Below, in pieces: positions 15,763 to 27,761 of a DNA stretch of 39,572 bases (the stretch's first letter is position 1; the number at the start of each line of letters is the position of its first letter). The position numbers and the translations under genes are program-made. The DNA comes from an uncultured bacterium. GTDB taxonomy: Bacteria > Nitrospirota > Thermodesulfovibrionia > Thermodesulfovibrionales > Thermodesulfovibrionaceae. Below the pieces are notes generated by a model. It saw only the letters and a program-made list of their open reading frames with translations. It did not search any database and had not been told where the DNA came from. The stretch covers positions 1-39,572 of the forward strand of contig CALDSV010000069.1 of NCBI GenBank assembly GCA_937924475.1. The letters run 5' to 3'.

Positions 15763-16872
15763 ATGCACATAAGGGTTAAAAAAGAAATAATACAACAAAA
15801 ACTCTCAAAAATTCAAAATATTGTTGAGAAAAAGGGAATTATGCCTATATTAAATCATTTTTTATTAGAGACTAACGCTGATAAAGGATATATAATGGCT
15901 ACAGACTTAGAAACAGCTGTAAAACAACCTGTGGAAATGGAGGTTTTAAGTTCTGGGAAAATATGTATTAATGCAAAAAAATTTTATGAGATTGTAAAGG
16001 AGTTAGAAGAAGAAATAGATATTCAATTATTAGATAAATGGATTTTAATAAAAAGTGGTAGAACTACTTTTAAATTGTCCACCTTGGAACCTGATGAATT
16101 TCCTGTATGGCCACAAATTGGTGATTCCATAAGTATAAAATTATCGAGGGACTTTTTATTAACTGCCATAGAGAAAACAATTTATGCTGCTGGAGAGGCA
16201 GATGCTCGTTATGTTTTAAATGGATTGCTTTTTCATATAAAAGATGGAAAGGAATTTAGAGTTGTAGGGACGGACGGCCATAGGTTAGCCCTATTTAGGG
16301 CAAAATTGGAAGGAGTTAATACTCCAGAAGAAATAAAAGTAATTTTATCTAAAAAATCATTAAATGAATTAAAAAAATTTCTAACAGAGGCAGAATCGGT
16401 AATTTTTAATATTGGAAAAACTCATGTAATGTTTGAAATAGATGGTATAGTTTTTCTTACCAGAATGATAGAAGGGAATTATCCTGATTATGAATTAGTC
16501 ATTCCTAAGCATAATGATAAAGTGGCCATCTTTGATAAAAAATTGATGATTTCTGCTTTAAGAAGGGTTTCCATCTTAAGTAGAGAGAATCAGAGCGCTG
16601 TGAAGATGGAATTTGCAGAGGATTTAGTAATTATTTCAGCCTCTGATCCTGAGCTTGGAGAGGCTAAGGATGAATTAACGATAGATTATCAATCTTCGCC
16701 TATTGAGATAGGATTTAATGCAAAATATTTAATAGAAGCCCTTGATGAGCTCAGTTCTGACAGAGGTAAACTCACCATGAGTTCACCTGATAGAGCTATT
16801 TATCTGACTGATGCGGAATCTTCTGAAGAATTCAAATACGAAAGTATAGTTATGCCTTTTAAATTATTATAA
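15763..16872 (+). CDS. dnaN: DNA polymerase III sliding clamp (beta subunit)
   Basis: A 369-residue protein that forms a ring-shaped dimer around DNA and tethers the replicative polymerase. Three similar clamp domains are expected. Recognisable pieces are PILNHFLLETNADKGYIMAT at residues about 25-44, VVGTDGHRLALF near residue 175, and the C-terminal YESIVMPFKLL, close to the classical VMPMRL clamp end. An in-frame GTG at 15748 overlaps the dnaA stop and would add MREGN. I choose ATG 15763 because GGAGGG at 15753-15758 is correctly spaced for it. It is followed within eight bases by gyrB, with no recF between. Identity is secure. Confidence 0.97.
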   Translation: MHIRVKKEIIQQKLSKIQNIVEKKGIMPILNHFLLETNADKGYIMATDLETAVKQPVEMEVLSSGKICINAKKFYEIVKELEEEIDIQLLDKWILIKSGRTTFKLSTLEPDEFPVWPQIGDSISIKLSRDFLLTAIEKTIYAAGEADARYVLNGLLFHIKDGKEFRVVGTDGHRLALFRAKLEGVNTPEEIKVILSKKSLNELKKFLTEAESVIFNIGKTHVMFEIDGIVFLTRMIEGNYPDYELVIPKHNDKVAIFDKKLMISALRRVSILSRENQSAVKMEFAEDLVIISASDPELGEAKDELTIDYQSSPIEIGFNAKYLIEALDELSSDRGKLTMSSPDRAIYLTDAESSEEFKYESIVMPFKLL

Positions 16873-16877
16873 GGTGA

Positions 16878-21587
<4,710 letters not shown>

Positions 21588-21591
<4 letters not shown>

Positions 21592-21851
21592 AAGAAGAGA
21601 GTAAAAAAGCAGTAGCATTAAGATATGAGGCAGAAAAAGACAAAGCACCCAAGGTGATTGCAAAGGGTAGAGGATATGTGGCTGCAAAAATAATAGAAAT
21701 TGCCAAAGAGCATGGAGTTCCTCTAAGGGAAGATGAAGCTTTAGTAGAGGTTTTATCTAAACTTGATCTGTATGATGAAATCCCTGTTGATTTATATAAA
21801 GCAGTGGCAGAAATATTGGTTTTTGTATACAAACTTAGAAAAAGATATTAA
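21588..21851 (+). CDS. flhX: FlhX/YlqH-type small protein, homologue of the FlhB C-terminal domain
   Basis: An 87-residue soluble protein equivalent to the part of FlhB that follows its cleavage site. The line KKAVALRYEAEKDKAPKVIA corresponds to FlhB LAVCIKYDSKNMRAPQVVA. Next, EIAKEHGVPLREDEALVEVL parallels the FlhB segment EIARASGIPIYENKPLARAL, and the ends (YKAVAEILVFVYKLR) also match. It has no membrane domain and no NPxH motif. In other bacteria such FlhX proteins can partly substitute for the cleaved FlhB C-terminal fragment in substrate switching. The ATG start (ATGA overlap with the FliK-like gene, AAAGG upstream) is preferred over an in-frame TTG at 21552 lying deep in the previous gene. 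Confidence 0.85.
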
Positions 21852-21852
21852 A

Positions 21853-22659
21853 ATGGATATTTTAAGTAAAATAGTTGAACAAAAAAAAATAAGAGTAGAA
21901 CAGAAAAAGAAAAGCCTCCCCCTTGAAAAAATCCTTAAGGATATGGAGAACCTAAAGAGAGCAGATAGAGAGGGAAGTTTTTCAAAGGCAATAAAAAGAA
22001 AGGAAGAAGAGTCAATAAAATTAATTGCTGAGATTAAGAGAGCTTCTCCCATTAAGGGTTTACTAAAAGATTTTGATGTGTTGGAAATGTCTCACATCTA
22101 TGTAAAAAGCGGAGCAGATGCCATTTCAGTAATTACAGAGGAAGACTTTTTTTTAGGTAGTCCTCAGTATTTATTGAACATAAAAAAGAGATATCCTGAA
22201 ATTCCAATTTTAAGAAAGGATTTTATTTTTGATGAATATCAAGTTTATGAAACAAAAATGCTTGGAGCCGATGCTTTGCTCCTCATAGCAGGGATACTAA
22301 CCTTAGATGAGGCTAAAAATTTATTTCGAAAAGCCACTGAATTGGGCTTAGAAGTTTTATTTGAAGTACATGATGAAGAAGAGCTTCTAAAAGCCATAGA
22401 ATCAGATGCCTCTATAATTGGAATAAACAATAGAAATCTCAAAACAATGAATACAGAGATTGAAAATACGTTGAGATTAAAAGAATTGATACCTGAGGAT
22501 AAAATTGTTGTTAGTGAGAGTGGAATAAGTAAAGGATCGCAGGTAGAAATATTGCTTAAAGCAGGAGTAGATGCAATTTTAGTAGGCACTTCTATTGTTC
22601 TTTCTCCTAATCCCTTTGAAAAAATAAGAGAGCTCAAAAGAGGCCTGTCAAAAAAATAA
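21853..22659 (+). CDS. trpC: Indole-3-glycerol-phosphate synthase
   Basis: A 268-residue TIM-barrel enzyme of tryptophan synthesis that closes carboxyphenylamino-deoxyribulose phosphate to indole-3-glycerol phosphate. Family motifs in order are LIAEIKRASPIKGLL (residues about 57-71, with the catalytic lysine), SVITEEDFFLGS, ILRKDFIFDEYQVYE, GINNRNLKT and VVSESGISKG, followed by phosphate-binding ILVGTSIV. The ATG directly after the FlhX stop gives the usual N-terminus, MDILSKIVEQKK. A longer in-frame version from 21763 would overlap flhX. No Shine-Dalgarno sequence is visible, so translation is probably coupled to flhX. No other trp gene is in the window: it is an orphan sitting between two sets of flagellar genes. 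Confidence 0.96.
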   Translation: MDILSKIVEQKKIRVEQKKKSLPLEKILKDMENLKRADREGSFSKAIKRKEEESIKLIAEIKRASPIKGLLKDFDVLEMSHIYVKSGADAISVITEEDFFLGSPQYLLNIKKRYPEIPILRKDFIFDEYQVYETKMLGADALLLIAGILTLDEAKNLFRKATELGLEVLFEVHDEEELLKAIESDASIIGINNRNLKTMNTEIENTLRLKELIPEDKIVVSESGISKGSQVEILLKAGVDAILVGTSIVLSPNPFEKIRELKRGLSKK

Positions 22660-22666
22660 AGATTTT

Positions 22667-22680
22667 GTCAAAAAATTGTC
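22667..22680. promoter_or_regulatory. FleQ-like dyad upstream of the fliL operon
   Basis: The 14 bases GTCAAAAAATTGTC agree at 12 positions with GTCAATAAATTGAC, the consensus known for the flagellar regulator FleQ in Pseudomonas. Further TGTCA copies lie at 22646 and 22677. The box ends 65 bases before the sigma-54 -24 element, a suitable distance for an enhancer-binding activator. Protein binding is inference. Confidence 0.4.
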
Positions 22681-22744
22681 ATTTAAAAATTTTTACCTAA
22701 TTTTCTCCTGTTAATTTTTCCTATAAAAAATCAAGTCTAAACTC

Positions 22745-22760
22745 TGGCATATTCTATGCT
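22745..22760 (+). promoter_or_regulatory. Sigma-54-type promoter of the fliL-fliA operon
   Basis: TGGCA (22745-22749) and TGCT (22757-22760) place the invariant GG (22746-22747) and GC (22758-22759) exactly ten bases apart, as in -24/-12 promoters. Transcription would start near 22771, and the ribosome binding sequence AAAGGAGG follows before the fliL ATG. No convincing sigma-70 or sigma-28 promoter is visible in the same gap. Confidence 0.65.
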
Positions 22761-22793
22761 AAAATTTAGAAAAAACTCTTAAAGGAGGAGCCT

Positions 22794-23291
22794 ATGGCAA
22801 AAGAAAAAGTTGAAAATGGAAATACTGAAGCTCAGGAAGCGGCACCAAAGAAAAAAAAGGGAAAGTTTCTGATTATTATAATAGCCCTTGTGGTTTTATT
22901 GGGCGGAGCAGCTGGCGCTTATTTTTTATTCCTTAATAAACCCAAGGAAGGGCAAAAGGTTGAAACTTCCTCAAAAACACACGAAGTGGCAGGAGTAAAC
23001 TTTTCTTTAGAACCCTTTGTGGTTAATTTAGTTGATGCTGGCGGCACAAAATATTTAAAAGTCTCTATTCAGATAGAATTGTCTGATGCAAAACTTATGG
23101 AAAAGGCTAAAAATAGAACTCCTCAACTTAGAGATGCAATCATAACCTTATTGACCAGCAAGACATCAGATGAGTTAATTACTGCGGAAGGAAAGATACT
23201 AATAAAAGATGAGATCAAACAACGAGCTAATCAAATTCTTGGTGAAGGAACAGTTCTTAATGTATATTTAACAGATTTTGTAATGCAATAA
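22794..23291 (+). CDS. fliL: Flagellar basal-body-associated protein FliL
   Basis: A 165-residue single-pass inner-membrane protein. A lysine-rich cytoplasmic tail (residues 1-25, ending KKKKGKF) precedes one membrane helix (about 26-47, LIIIIALVVLLGGAAGAYFL). A periplasmic domain follows, with the FliL-typical NFSLEPFVVNLVDAGGTKYLKV-like strand (residues about 70-90) and the ending AEGKILIKDEIKQRANQIL...VYLTDFVMQ. FliL surrounds the stator near the motor and supports torque or stator function. It is the first gene after the sigma-54 promoter, with a strong AAAGGAGG, and fliM begins four bases after it. The first residues of FliL vary among species; everything visible here is normal. Confidence 0.93.
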   Translation: MAKEKVENGNTEAQEAAPKKKKGKFLIIIIALVVLLGGAAGAYFLFLNKPKEGQKVETSSKTHEVAGVNFSLEPFVVNLVDAGGTKYLKVSIQIELSDAKLMEKAKNRTPQLRDAIITLLTSKTSDELITAEGKILIKDEIKQRANQILGEGTVLNVYLTDFVMQ

Positions 23292-23295
23292 AGCC

Positions 23296-24261
23296 ATGGT
23301 AGACGATATTCTCTCTCAAGACGAAATAGATGCGCTGTTAAGAGGAATTGAAGGCGGAGAGGTTGAGACTGAAACCGCTGAAGCTCCTTCTGGTATCAGA
23401 GTATATGATTTTACCTCTCAGGAGAAAATTGTTCGTGGCAAAATGCCTTCTCTGGATATTATTAATGAGAGATTGGCAAGGAACTTTAGGGTTAGTTTAG
23501 CTTCAGATATAAGAAAAATAGTAGATGTAGTCAATGTAAATGTGAGCATAACTAAGTTTTATGACTTCCTTCGCTCAGTGCCTTTTCCCTCAAGTCTAAA
23601 TATTATTAAACTTGAGCCTTTAAGAGGCTTTAGCCTTGTAGTTTTTGATGCTCCTATGATTTTCACTCTCATAGAGTTTTATTTTGGAGGTTCTGGAAAA
23701 GGATATTACAAACCAGAAGGAAGAGAATTTACACCAATAGAGCAAAGAATAATTCATAAAGTCCTGATGATGTTTCTTGAAAGTATGGAAGATGCCTGGA
23801 AGCCAGTTTTTCCTATAAAAACCCAGTATGTTAGAACAGAGATGAATCCTCAATTTGTGACCATAGTAACTCCTGTTGATGTTGTTATTGAGACTGAATT
23901 TACCTTAGAGATTGAAACAAGAGAATGTAAAATTATGGTTTGCATTCCTTACTCAAGTGTTGAGCCTATTAAGGAAAAACTTTACAGTGCTTTTATGGTT
24001 GATAGAGATGAGATAGATTTGAAATGGATTGGAAAGATAAAAGAACAGATCAAAAGAACCTCCGTTGAGATTGAAGCTATACTGGGCAAAACTAAGATAG
24101 ATTTTAATACCCTTCTTGATCTTAAAAAAGGTGACATAATAGCACTTCAGAGAAGAATAGACGATGATGTAGATATTTTAGTGGAGGGAATTCCTAAATT
24201 CAAGGGAAAGTTTGGTACTTTTAAAGGAAATTATGCTGTAAAAATCAAAGGGGAGGCATAA
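23296..24261 (+). CDS. fliM: Flagellar motor switch protein FliM
   Basis: A 321-residue C-ring protein that binds phosphorylated CheY and reverses motor rotation. The extreme N-terminus, DILSQDEIDALLRGI, is the conserved CheY-binding peptide. The middle CheC-like domain (about residues 40-225) contains RNFRVSLASDIRKIVDVVN and FGGSGKGYYKPEGREFTPIE, the latter including the GGxG loop of the family. The C-terminal SpoA domain (about 245-321) pairs with FliN. The ATG at 23296 gives the complete peptide. It lies four bases after fliL, and fliN begins one base after its stop. The same type of peptide ends the CheW-CheZ fusion at 38847-38889. Confidence 0.96.
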   Translation: MVDDILSQDEIDALLRGIEGGEVETETAEAPSGIRVYDFTSQEKIVRGKMPSLDIINERLARNFRVSLASDIRKIVDVVNVNVSITKFYDFLRSVPFPSSLNIIKLEPLRGFSLVVFDAPMIFTLIEFYFGGSGKGYYKPEGREFTPIEQRIIHKVLMMFLESMEDAWKPVFPIKTQYVRTEMNPQFVTIVTPVDVVIETEFTLEIETRECKIMVCIPYSSVEPIKEKLYSAFMVDRDEIDLKWIGKIKEQIKRTSVEIEAILGKTKIDFNTLLDLKKGDIIALQRRIDDDVDILVEGIPKFKGKFGTFKGNYAVKIKGEA

Positions 24262-24262
24262 A

Positions 24263-24685
24263 ATGGAAGAAAAAGACAAACTGGAAGAGCAAAATTTAGA
24301 AGAAATACCTGAAGAAGAGCTTGACATGGAAAAAGCTCTTGAAATGGAAAAAGCTATGAAAACTCAACAGGAAGCTAAAGCCCCTCAGATAGATGAATTT
24401 GAAGTAACTGCAGAAAAACCCAAAGTACGCGATATAGATTTTATACTTGATATCCCTCTTGAACTTACAGTGATGATAGGTAAAACAAGAATTTTAGTTC
24501 AAGAACTTCTACAGCTAACGCAGGGTTCAGTAGTAGCCTTAGAAAAATTAGCAGGAGAACCAATGGATGTTTATGTTAATGGGAAACTCATTGGAAGAGG
24601 TGAAGTGGTGGTAGTAAATGAAAAATTTGGCATAAGAATTACAGATATAATAAGCCCTCAAGAAAGAGTAAAACAGCTTGGATAG
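24263..24685 (+). CDS. fliN: Flagellar motor switch protein FliN
   Basis: A 140-residue C-ring component. The first 60 residues are very acidic and probably disordered (EEIPEEELDMEKALEMEKAM). The C-terminal SpoA domain (about 62-138) has the family sequence IPLELTVMIGKTRILVQELL, then GSVVALEKLAGEPMDVYVNG and RITDIISPQERVKQL. Length and the acidic start are common for FliN. It follows fliM by one base, with GGGGAGG just before its ATG, and precedes the FliO-FliP gene by eight bases. No CheC-like domain is attached, so it is a plain FliN rather than FliY. Confidence 0.95.
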   Translation: MEEKDKLEEQNLEEIPEEELDMEKALEMEKAMKTQQEAKAPQIDEFEVTAEKPKVRDIDFILDIPLELTVMIGKTRILVQELLQLTQGSVVALEKLAGEPMDVYVNGKLIGRGEVVVVNEKFGIRITDIISPQERVKQLG

Positions 24686-24693
24686 GTAATACT

Positions 24694-25701
24694 ATGGAAT
24701 ATTTGAAAGTTATAATATCTCTTTTAATTGTCATAGCAGTTTTATACTTCATTCTTCGGATATTAAAGCATAAAATTAATCCTGGTAAAGGTTTTATTCA
24801 AATCATTTATTATCAGCCCCTTGGTTATAAAAAAGGTATAGGAGTTATCAAGGCTTTTGATGAATATTTGCTCATAGGTATAACAGAAAATGGAATTAAT
24901 TTAATAACAAAGTTGGATTCTTCAAAAATTGAAGCTCTTTTTAGTACCTCTGAAACAGAAAAAAAGTCCTTTTTTAAGGGAATTCTAAGGATCAGCTTAT
25001 TTATCCTTTTCTGTTTCATTCCCTCTCTTTCCTATGGAGCTCCTCCAGCACCTACCTCAGGAGGGCTTTTTGGTTTTTCATCAGCTATAGATTTACTTCT
25101 TTTTATAACTCTTTTGAGTTTTTTGCCAGCGGTTTTGATAATGATGACATCTTTTACACGCATTGTTATTGTCCTTTCCCTTCTAAGGCAAGCTTTAGGA
25201 ACACCTGCTGTTCCACCCAATCAGGTGATTATAGGGATTGCCCTTTTTTTGACACTTTTCATTATGTCACCAACTGTTGATAGAGTTTACAATGAGGCCT
25301 ATTTGCCCTTTGCAAAAAAAGAGATTACCATGGAAGAAGCAATAAATAAAGCCTCTGTACCTTTCAAAGAGTTCATGCTTAAACAGACAAGACAAAAGGA
25401 TTTAGCTTTGTTTCTTAAGCTTTCCAAGTCAGAAATTAAACCCTCCAGCCCCATGGATTTGCCCATGAAGATAGTTGTTCCTGCCTTTGCTCTTGGTGAA
25501 ATAAAGAGAGCCTTTGAAATAGGTTTCTTAATATTTCTGCCTTTTCTGGTCATTGATATAGTTGTGGCAAGTATATTGCTTTCCATGGGAATGTTTATGG
25601 TACCACCTGTTATGATCTCTATGCCCTTTAAGCTTTTACTTTTTGTTTTAGTAGATGGTTGGCAATTAATAATTGGTTCTTTAGCAGGAGGTTTTAAATG
25701 A
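24694..25701 (+). CDS. fliP: FliO-FliP fusion: flagellar export gate protein
   Basis: A 335-residue protein, whereas FliP alone is usually about 210-250. The first 90 residues look like FliO: one membrane helix (about 5-22, KVIISLLIVIAVLYFILR) and a small beta-rich cytoplasmic domain (FIQIIYYQPLGYKKGIGVIK). Residues about 92-115 look like an ordinary FliP signal peptide (FKGILRISLFILFCFIPSLS then YGAPPAP), now internal. True FliP follows, with MTSFTRIVIVLSLLRQALGT, PPNQVIIGIALFLTLFIMSP and the end IIGSLAGGFK. FliP forms the core of the export gate with FliQ and FliR, and FliO is its assembly helper. No ATG, GTG or TTG sits where a separate FliP start would be needed. The stop overlaps fliQ by four bases. 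Confidence 0.9.
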   Translation: MEYLKVIISLLIVIAVLYFILRILKHKINPGKGFIQIIYYQPLGYKKGIGVIKAFDEYLLIGITENGINLITKLDSSKIEALFSTSETEKKSFFKGILRISLFILFCFIPSLSYGAPPAPTSGGLFGFSSAIDLLLFITLLSFLPAVLIMMTSFTRIVIVLSLLRQALGTPAVPPNQVIIGIALFLTLFIMSPTVDRVYNEAYLPFAKKEITMEEAINKASVPFKEFMLKQTRQKDLALFLKLSKSEIKPSSPMDLPMKIVVPAFALGEIKRAFEIGFLIFLPFLVIDIVVASILLSMGMFMVPPVMISMPFKLLLFVLVDGWQLIIGSLAGGFK

Positions 25702-25967
25702 CAGTTGAGTTTTTAAATTATATTTCAAAACAAACCTTTGAAACAATACTTCTTGTAGGTGGTCCTGTTTTGCTTGTAAGTCTTATGGTAGGACTTCTCA
25801 TAGGTCTTTTTCAAGCTATTACACAGCTTCAGGAAATGACTATAAGTTTTGTCCCTAAGGTTATAGCAGTTTTTTTGACTTTGCTTCTTACAATTCCTTG
25901 GATGGTCAATATAATGACTAAATTTACAAGAGGAATTTTTGAAAATCTTCCACTTTATGTAAAATGA
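25698..25967 (+). CDS. fliQ: Flagellar export gate protein FliQ
   Basis: An 89-residue protein with two hydrophobic hairpin helices (about 15-40 and 51-75), the usual FliQ size. Typical pieces are TFETILLVGGPVLLVSLMVG and FQAITQLQEMTISFVPKVIA. FliQ packs around the FliP-FliR core of the type III export gate in the membrane. It overlaps fliP and fliR by four bases on each side (ATGA), showing strong translational coupling in the gate gene set. Nothing unusual is seen. Confidence 0.96.
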   Translation: MTVEFLNYISKQTFETILLVGGPVLLVSLMVGLLIGLFQAITQLQEMTISFVPKVIAVFLTLLLTIPWMVNIMTKFTRGIFENLPLYVK

Positions 25968-26695
25968 ACTATTTAGAACTTCTTACAACCAATTTATACA
26001 ATTTTATACCTGTCTTTCTTAGGGTCTCCATTATTCTTTTTTTCATTCCCTATATAGGTAGTAGAACAGTACCTTTAGTTTTTAGGTTTTTTTTAGCTTT
26101 AGCAGTATCCTTAGCAGTAATGCCCTATTTAACAATGAAGGAACAAAATTTTTTTCTCTCACTTTTTAATGCTATAATTTTTGGCTTAAGCTTTGGGATT
26201 ATGATAAGAATTATCGTGGCTGCAGTGGAAATTGCCTCTCATTGGATGAGCCTTCAAATAGGTTTTGCTGTGGCAAATATTTTTAATCCTCAGTTTGGAG
26301 AGCTAATGGGACCAATTACTCTTTTTTATGAAATGTTTACCATAGCTCTTTTCTTTTCTCTTGATTTGCATTTAACCCTTGTAGAATTAATAATAAAAAG
26401 TTTTGATTATCCAACTAAATTTTTCTTAGTAGGAAACATAATAGAGTTTTCCTATCTGATGTTTCCTCTTGCTGTTAAACTCTCTGCTGCTGTGCTTCTT
26501 GTTCAAGTCTTGATGAATATAGGATTGGGCTTTCTTTCAAGAATAATGCCTCAGGCAAATGTTTTCTTTGTGGGATTTCCTCTCTTACTTGCCACAGGGA
26601 TTGCAGTTATGTGGTTAAGTATTCCTCTTTTTACTATGGTGCTTTCAAAGGCTTTTTTGAATCTGAAAGAAGCTTTGGCGGGATTATTGAGGTAA
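25964..26695 (+). CDS. fliR: Flagellar export gate protein FliR
   Basis: A 243-residue membrane protein of the flagellar type III export gate, with about six hydrophobic segments. FliR completes the FliP5-FliQ4-FliR1 assembly and contacts FlhB. Recognisable stretches are FLRVSIILFFIPYIGSRTVP near the N-terminus, EIASHWMSLQIGFAVANIFN around residue 90, and VLMNIGLGFLSRIMPQANVF around residue 185, all typical of the family. Length is slightly below average. The start overlaps the fliQ stop by four bases and flhB begins four bases downstream. It is not fused to FlhB, unlike in some clostridia. Confidence 0.95.
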   Translation: MNYLELLTTNLYNFIPVFLRVSIILFFIPYIGSRTVPLVFRFFLALAVSLAVMPYLTMKEQNFFLSLFNAIIFGLSFGIMIRIIVAAVEIASHWMSLQIGFAVANIFNPQFGELMGPITLFYEMFTIALFFSLDLHLTLVELIIKSFDYPTKFFLVGNIIEFSYLMFPLAVKLSAAVLLVQVLMNIGLGFLSRIMPQANVFFVGFPLLLATGIAVMWLSIPLFTMVLSKAFLNLKEALAGLLR

Positions 26696-26699
26696 GGAA

Positions 26700-27761
26700 A
26701 TGCCTGAGGAATTGCAGGAACGAACAGAACAAGCAACTCCCAGAAGACGGGAAAAAGCCCGACAAAAGGGAGAAGTTCCACGAAGTAGAGAGTTAACAGG
26801 AATAATAGGTACATGGATGATTTTTCTATATATTGTTTTTTCAGGTACATTTTTGATTTCTTTCATGGAACATCTAAAAGAAGCCTTCATAAGGGTGAAA
26901 ACCCCTCAATTTGCTCAAGGAGCTATTATTGCTTTTGCTAAAGAAGAGATAAAATGGTTTTTAATGAACTTTTTGCCTATAGGAGGATTATTGCTTTTTG
27001 TAGTTTTATTCACTCACTTTATTCAAACAGGATTTCTCTTTACAGGAGCACCTCTTGTACCAGATCTTTCAAAAATAAGTCCTCTTAAGGGTATTAGAAG
27101 ACTTTTCTCCTTGAATGCTATTTTTGAGACAATTAAAGGTATTATGAAATTGACCGCTCTGGGAATCATTATCTATTTGATTTTGAAGAAAGATGTCAAT
27201 ATCTTACCTCTTTTAATAGATATGGATGTAAGAGCTATTGCTTCCCTTTCCTTTGATAAGGTATACGAGCTTGTATTAGCCTCATTGATTATGCTTACTT
27301 TTTTTGCCGGTATAGATTTTGCATATCAAAGATGGCAGTATGAGAGAAATTTAAGAATGACCAAGCAAGAGGTTAAGGAAGAATTTAAGGAGACAGAAGG
27401 TTCACCTATGGTGAGAGCTCGACTTAGAAGTTTGCAAAGAGAAATGGCAAGGAAAAGAATGATGCAAGAGGTTCCTAAGGCTGATGTTGTTATAACAAAC
27501 CCTCTTCATTTAGCTGTATGCATAAAGTATGACTCAAAAAATATGAGAGCACCTCAAGTTGTGGCAAAAGGAGCTAATCTTCTTGCTGAAAGGATAAAGG
27601 AGATTGCCCGAGCTTCAGGAATTCCAATTTATGAAAACAAACCTCTTGCCAGAGCTCTATATAGAATTCCTCTAAATGGAGAGATTCCTGAAATGCTTTA
27701 TAGGGCTGTTGCTGAAATTTTAGCACAGGTATATAAACTTAAAGGAAGAAGGATTGCATGA
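26700..27761 (+). CDS. flhB: FlhB, flagellar export specificity switch (cleavage motif NPLH)
   Basis: A 353-residue gate protein with an N-terminal four-helix membrane domain (about residues 30-215) and a cytoplasmic C-terminal domain. It starts EELQERTEQATPRRREKARQ, typical of the family, and continues through KEEFKETEGSPMVRARLRSL to the cleavage region. FlhB normally cuts itself between Asn and Pro of NPTH to switch export from hook to filament subunits. Here residues 267-270 read NPLH (AAC CCT CTT CAT), so Asn267 and Pro268 are kept but Thr is Leu. The remainder (RAPQVVAKGANLLAERIKEI) is normal. Whether cleavage proceeds normally cannot be told. A separate FlhB-C-like protein is encoded at 21588-21851. 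It overlaps flhA by four bases. Confidence 0.96.
   Translation: MPEELQERTEQATPRRREKARQKGEVPRSRELTGIIGTWMIFLYIVFSGTFLISFMEHLKEAFIRVKTPQFAQGAIIAFAKEEIKWFLMNFLPIGGLLLFVVLFTHFIQTGFLFTGAPLVPDLSKISPLKGIRRLFSLNAIFETIKGIMKLTALGIIIYLILKKDVNILPLLIDMDVRAIASLSFDKVYELVLASLIMLTFFAGIDFAYQRWQYERNLRMTKQEVKEEFKETEGSPMVRARLRSLQREMARKRMMQEVPKADVVITNPLHLAVCIKYDSKNMRAPQVVAKGANLLAERIKEIARASGIPIYENKPLARALYRIPLNGEIPEMLYRAVAEILAQVYKLKGRRIA

Noticed and set aside
15748-15765. GTG start for dnaN at 15748
   Set aside because: It overlaps the dnaA stop and contains the ribosome binding sequence that fits the ATG at 15763.
21763-21852. Longer trpC starting inside flhX
   Set aside because: The extra 30 residues overlap flhX in another frame and are not part of the TrpC family N-terminus.
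22245-22637. Minus-strand 130-residue frame opposite trpC
   Set aside because: It is a mirror of the conserved trpC codons, with no start signals or recognisable domain.
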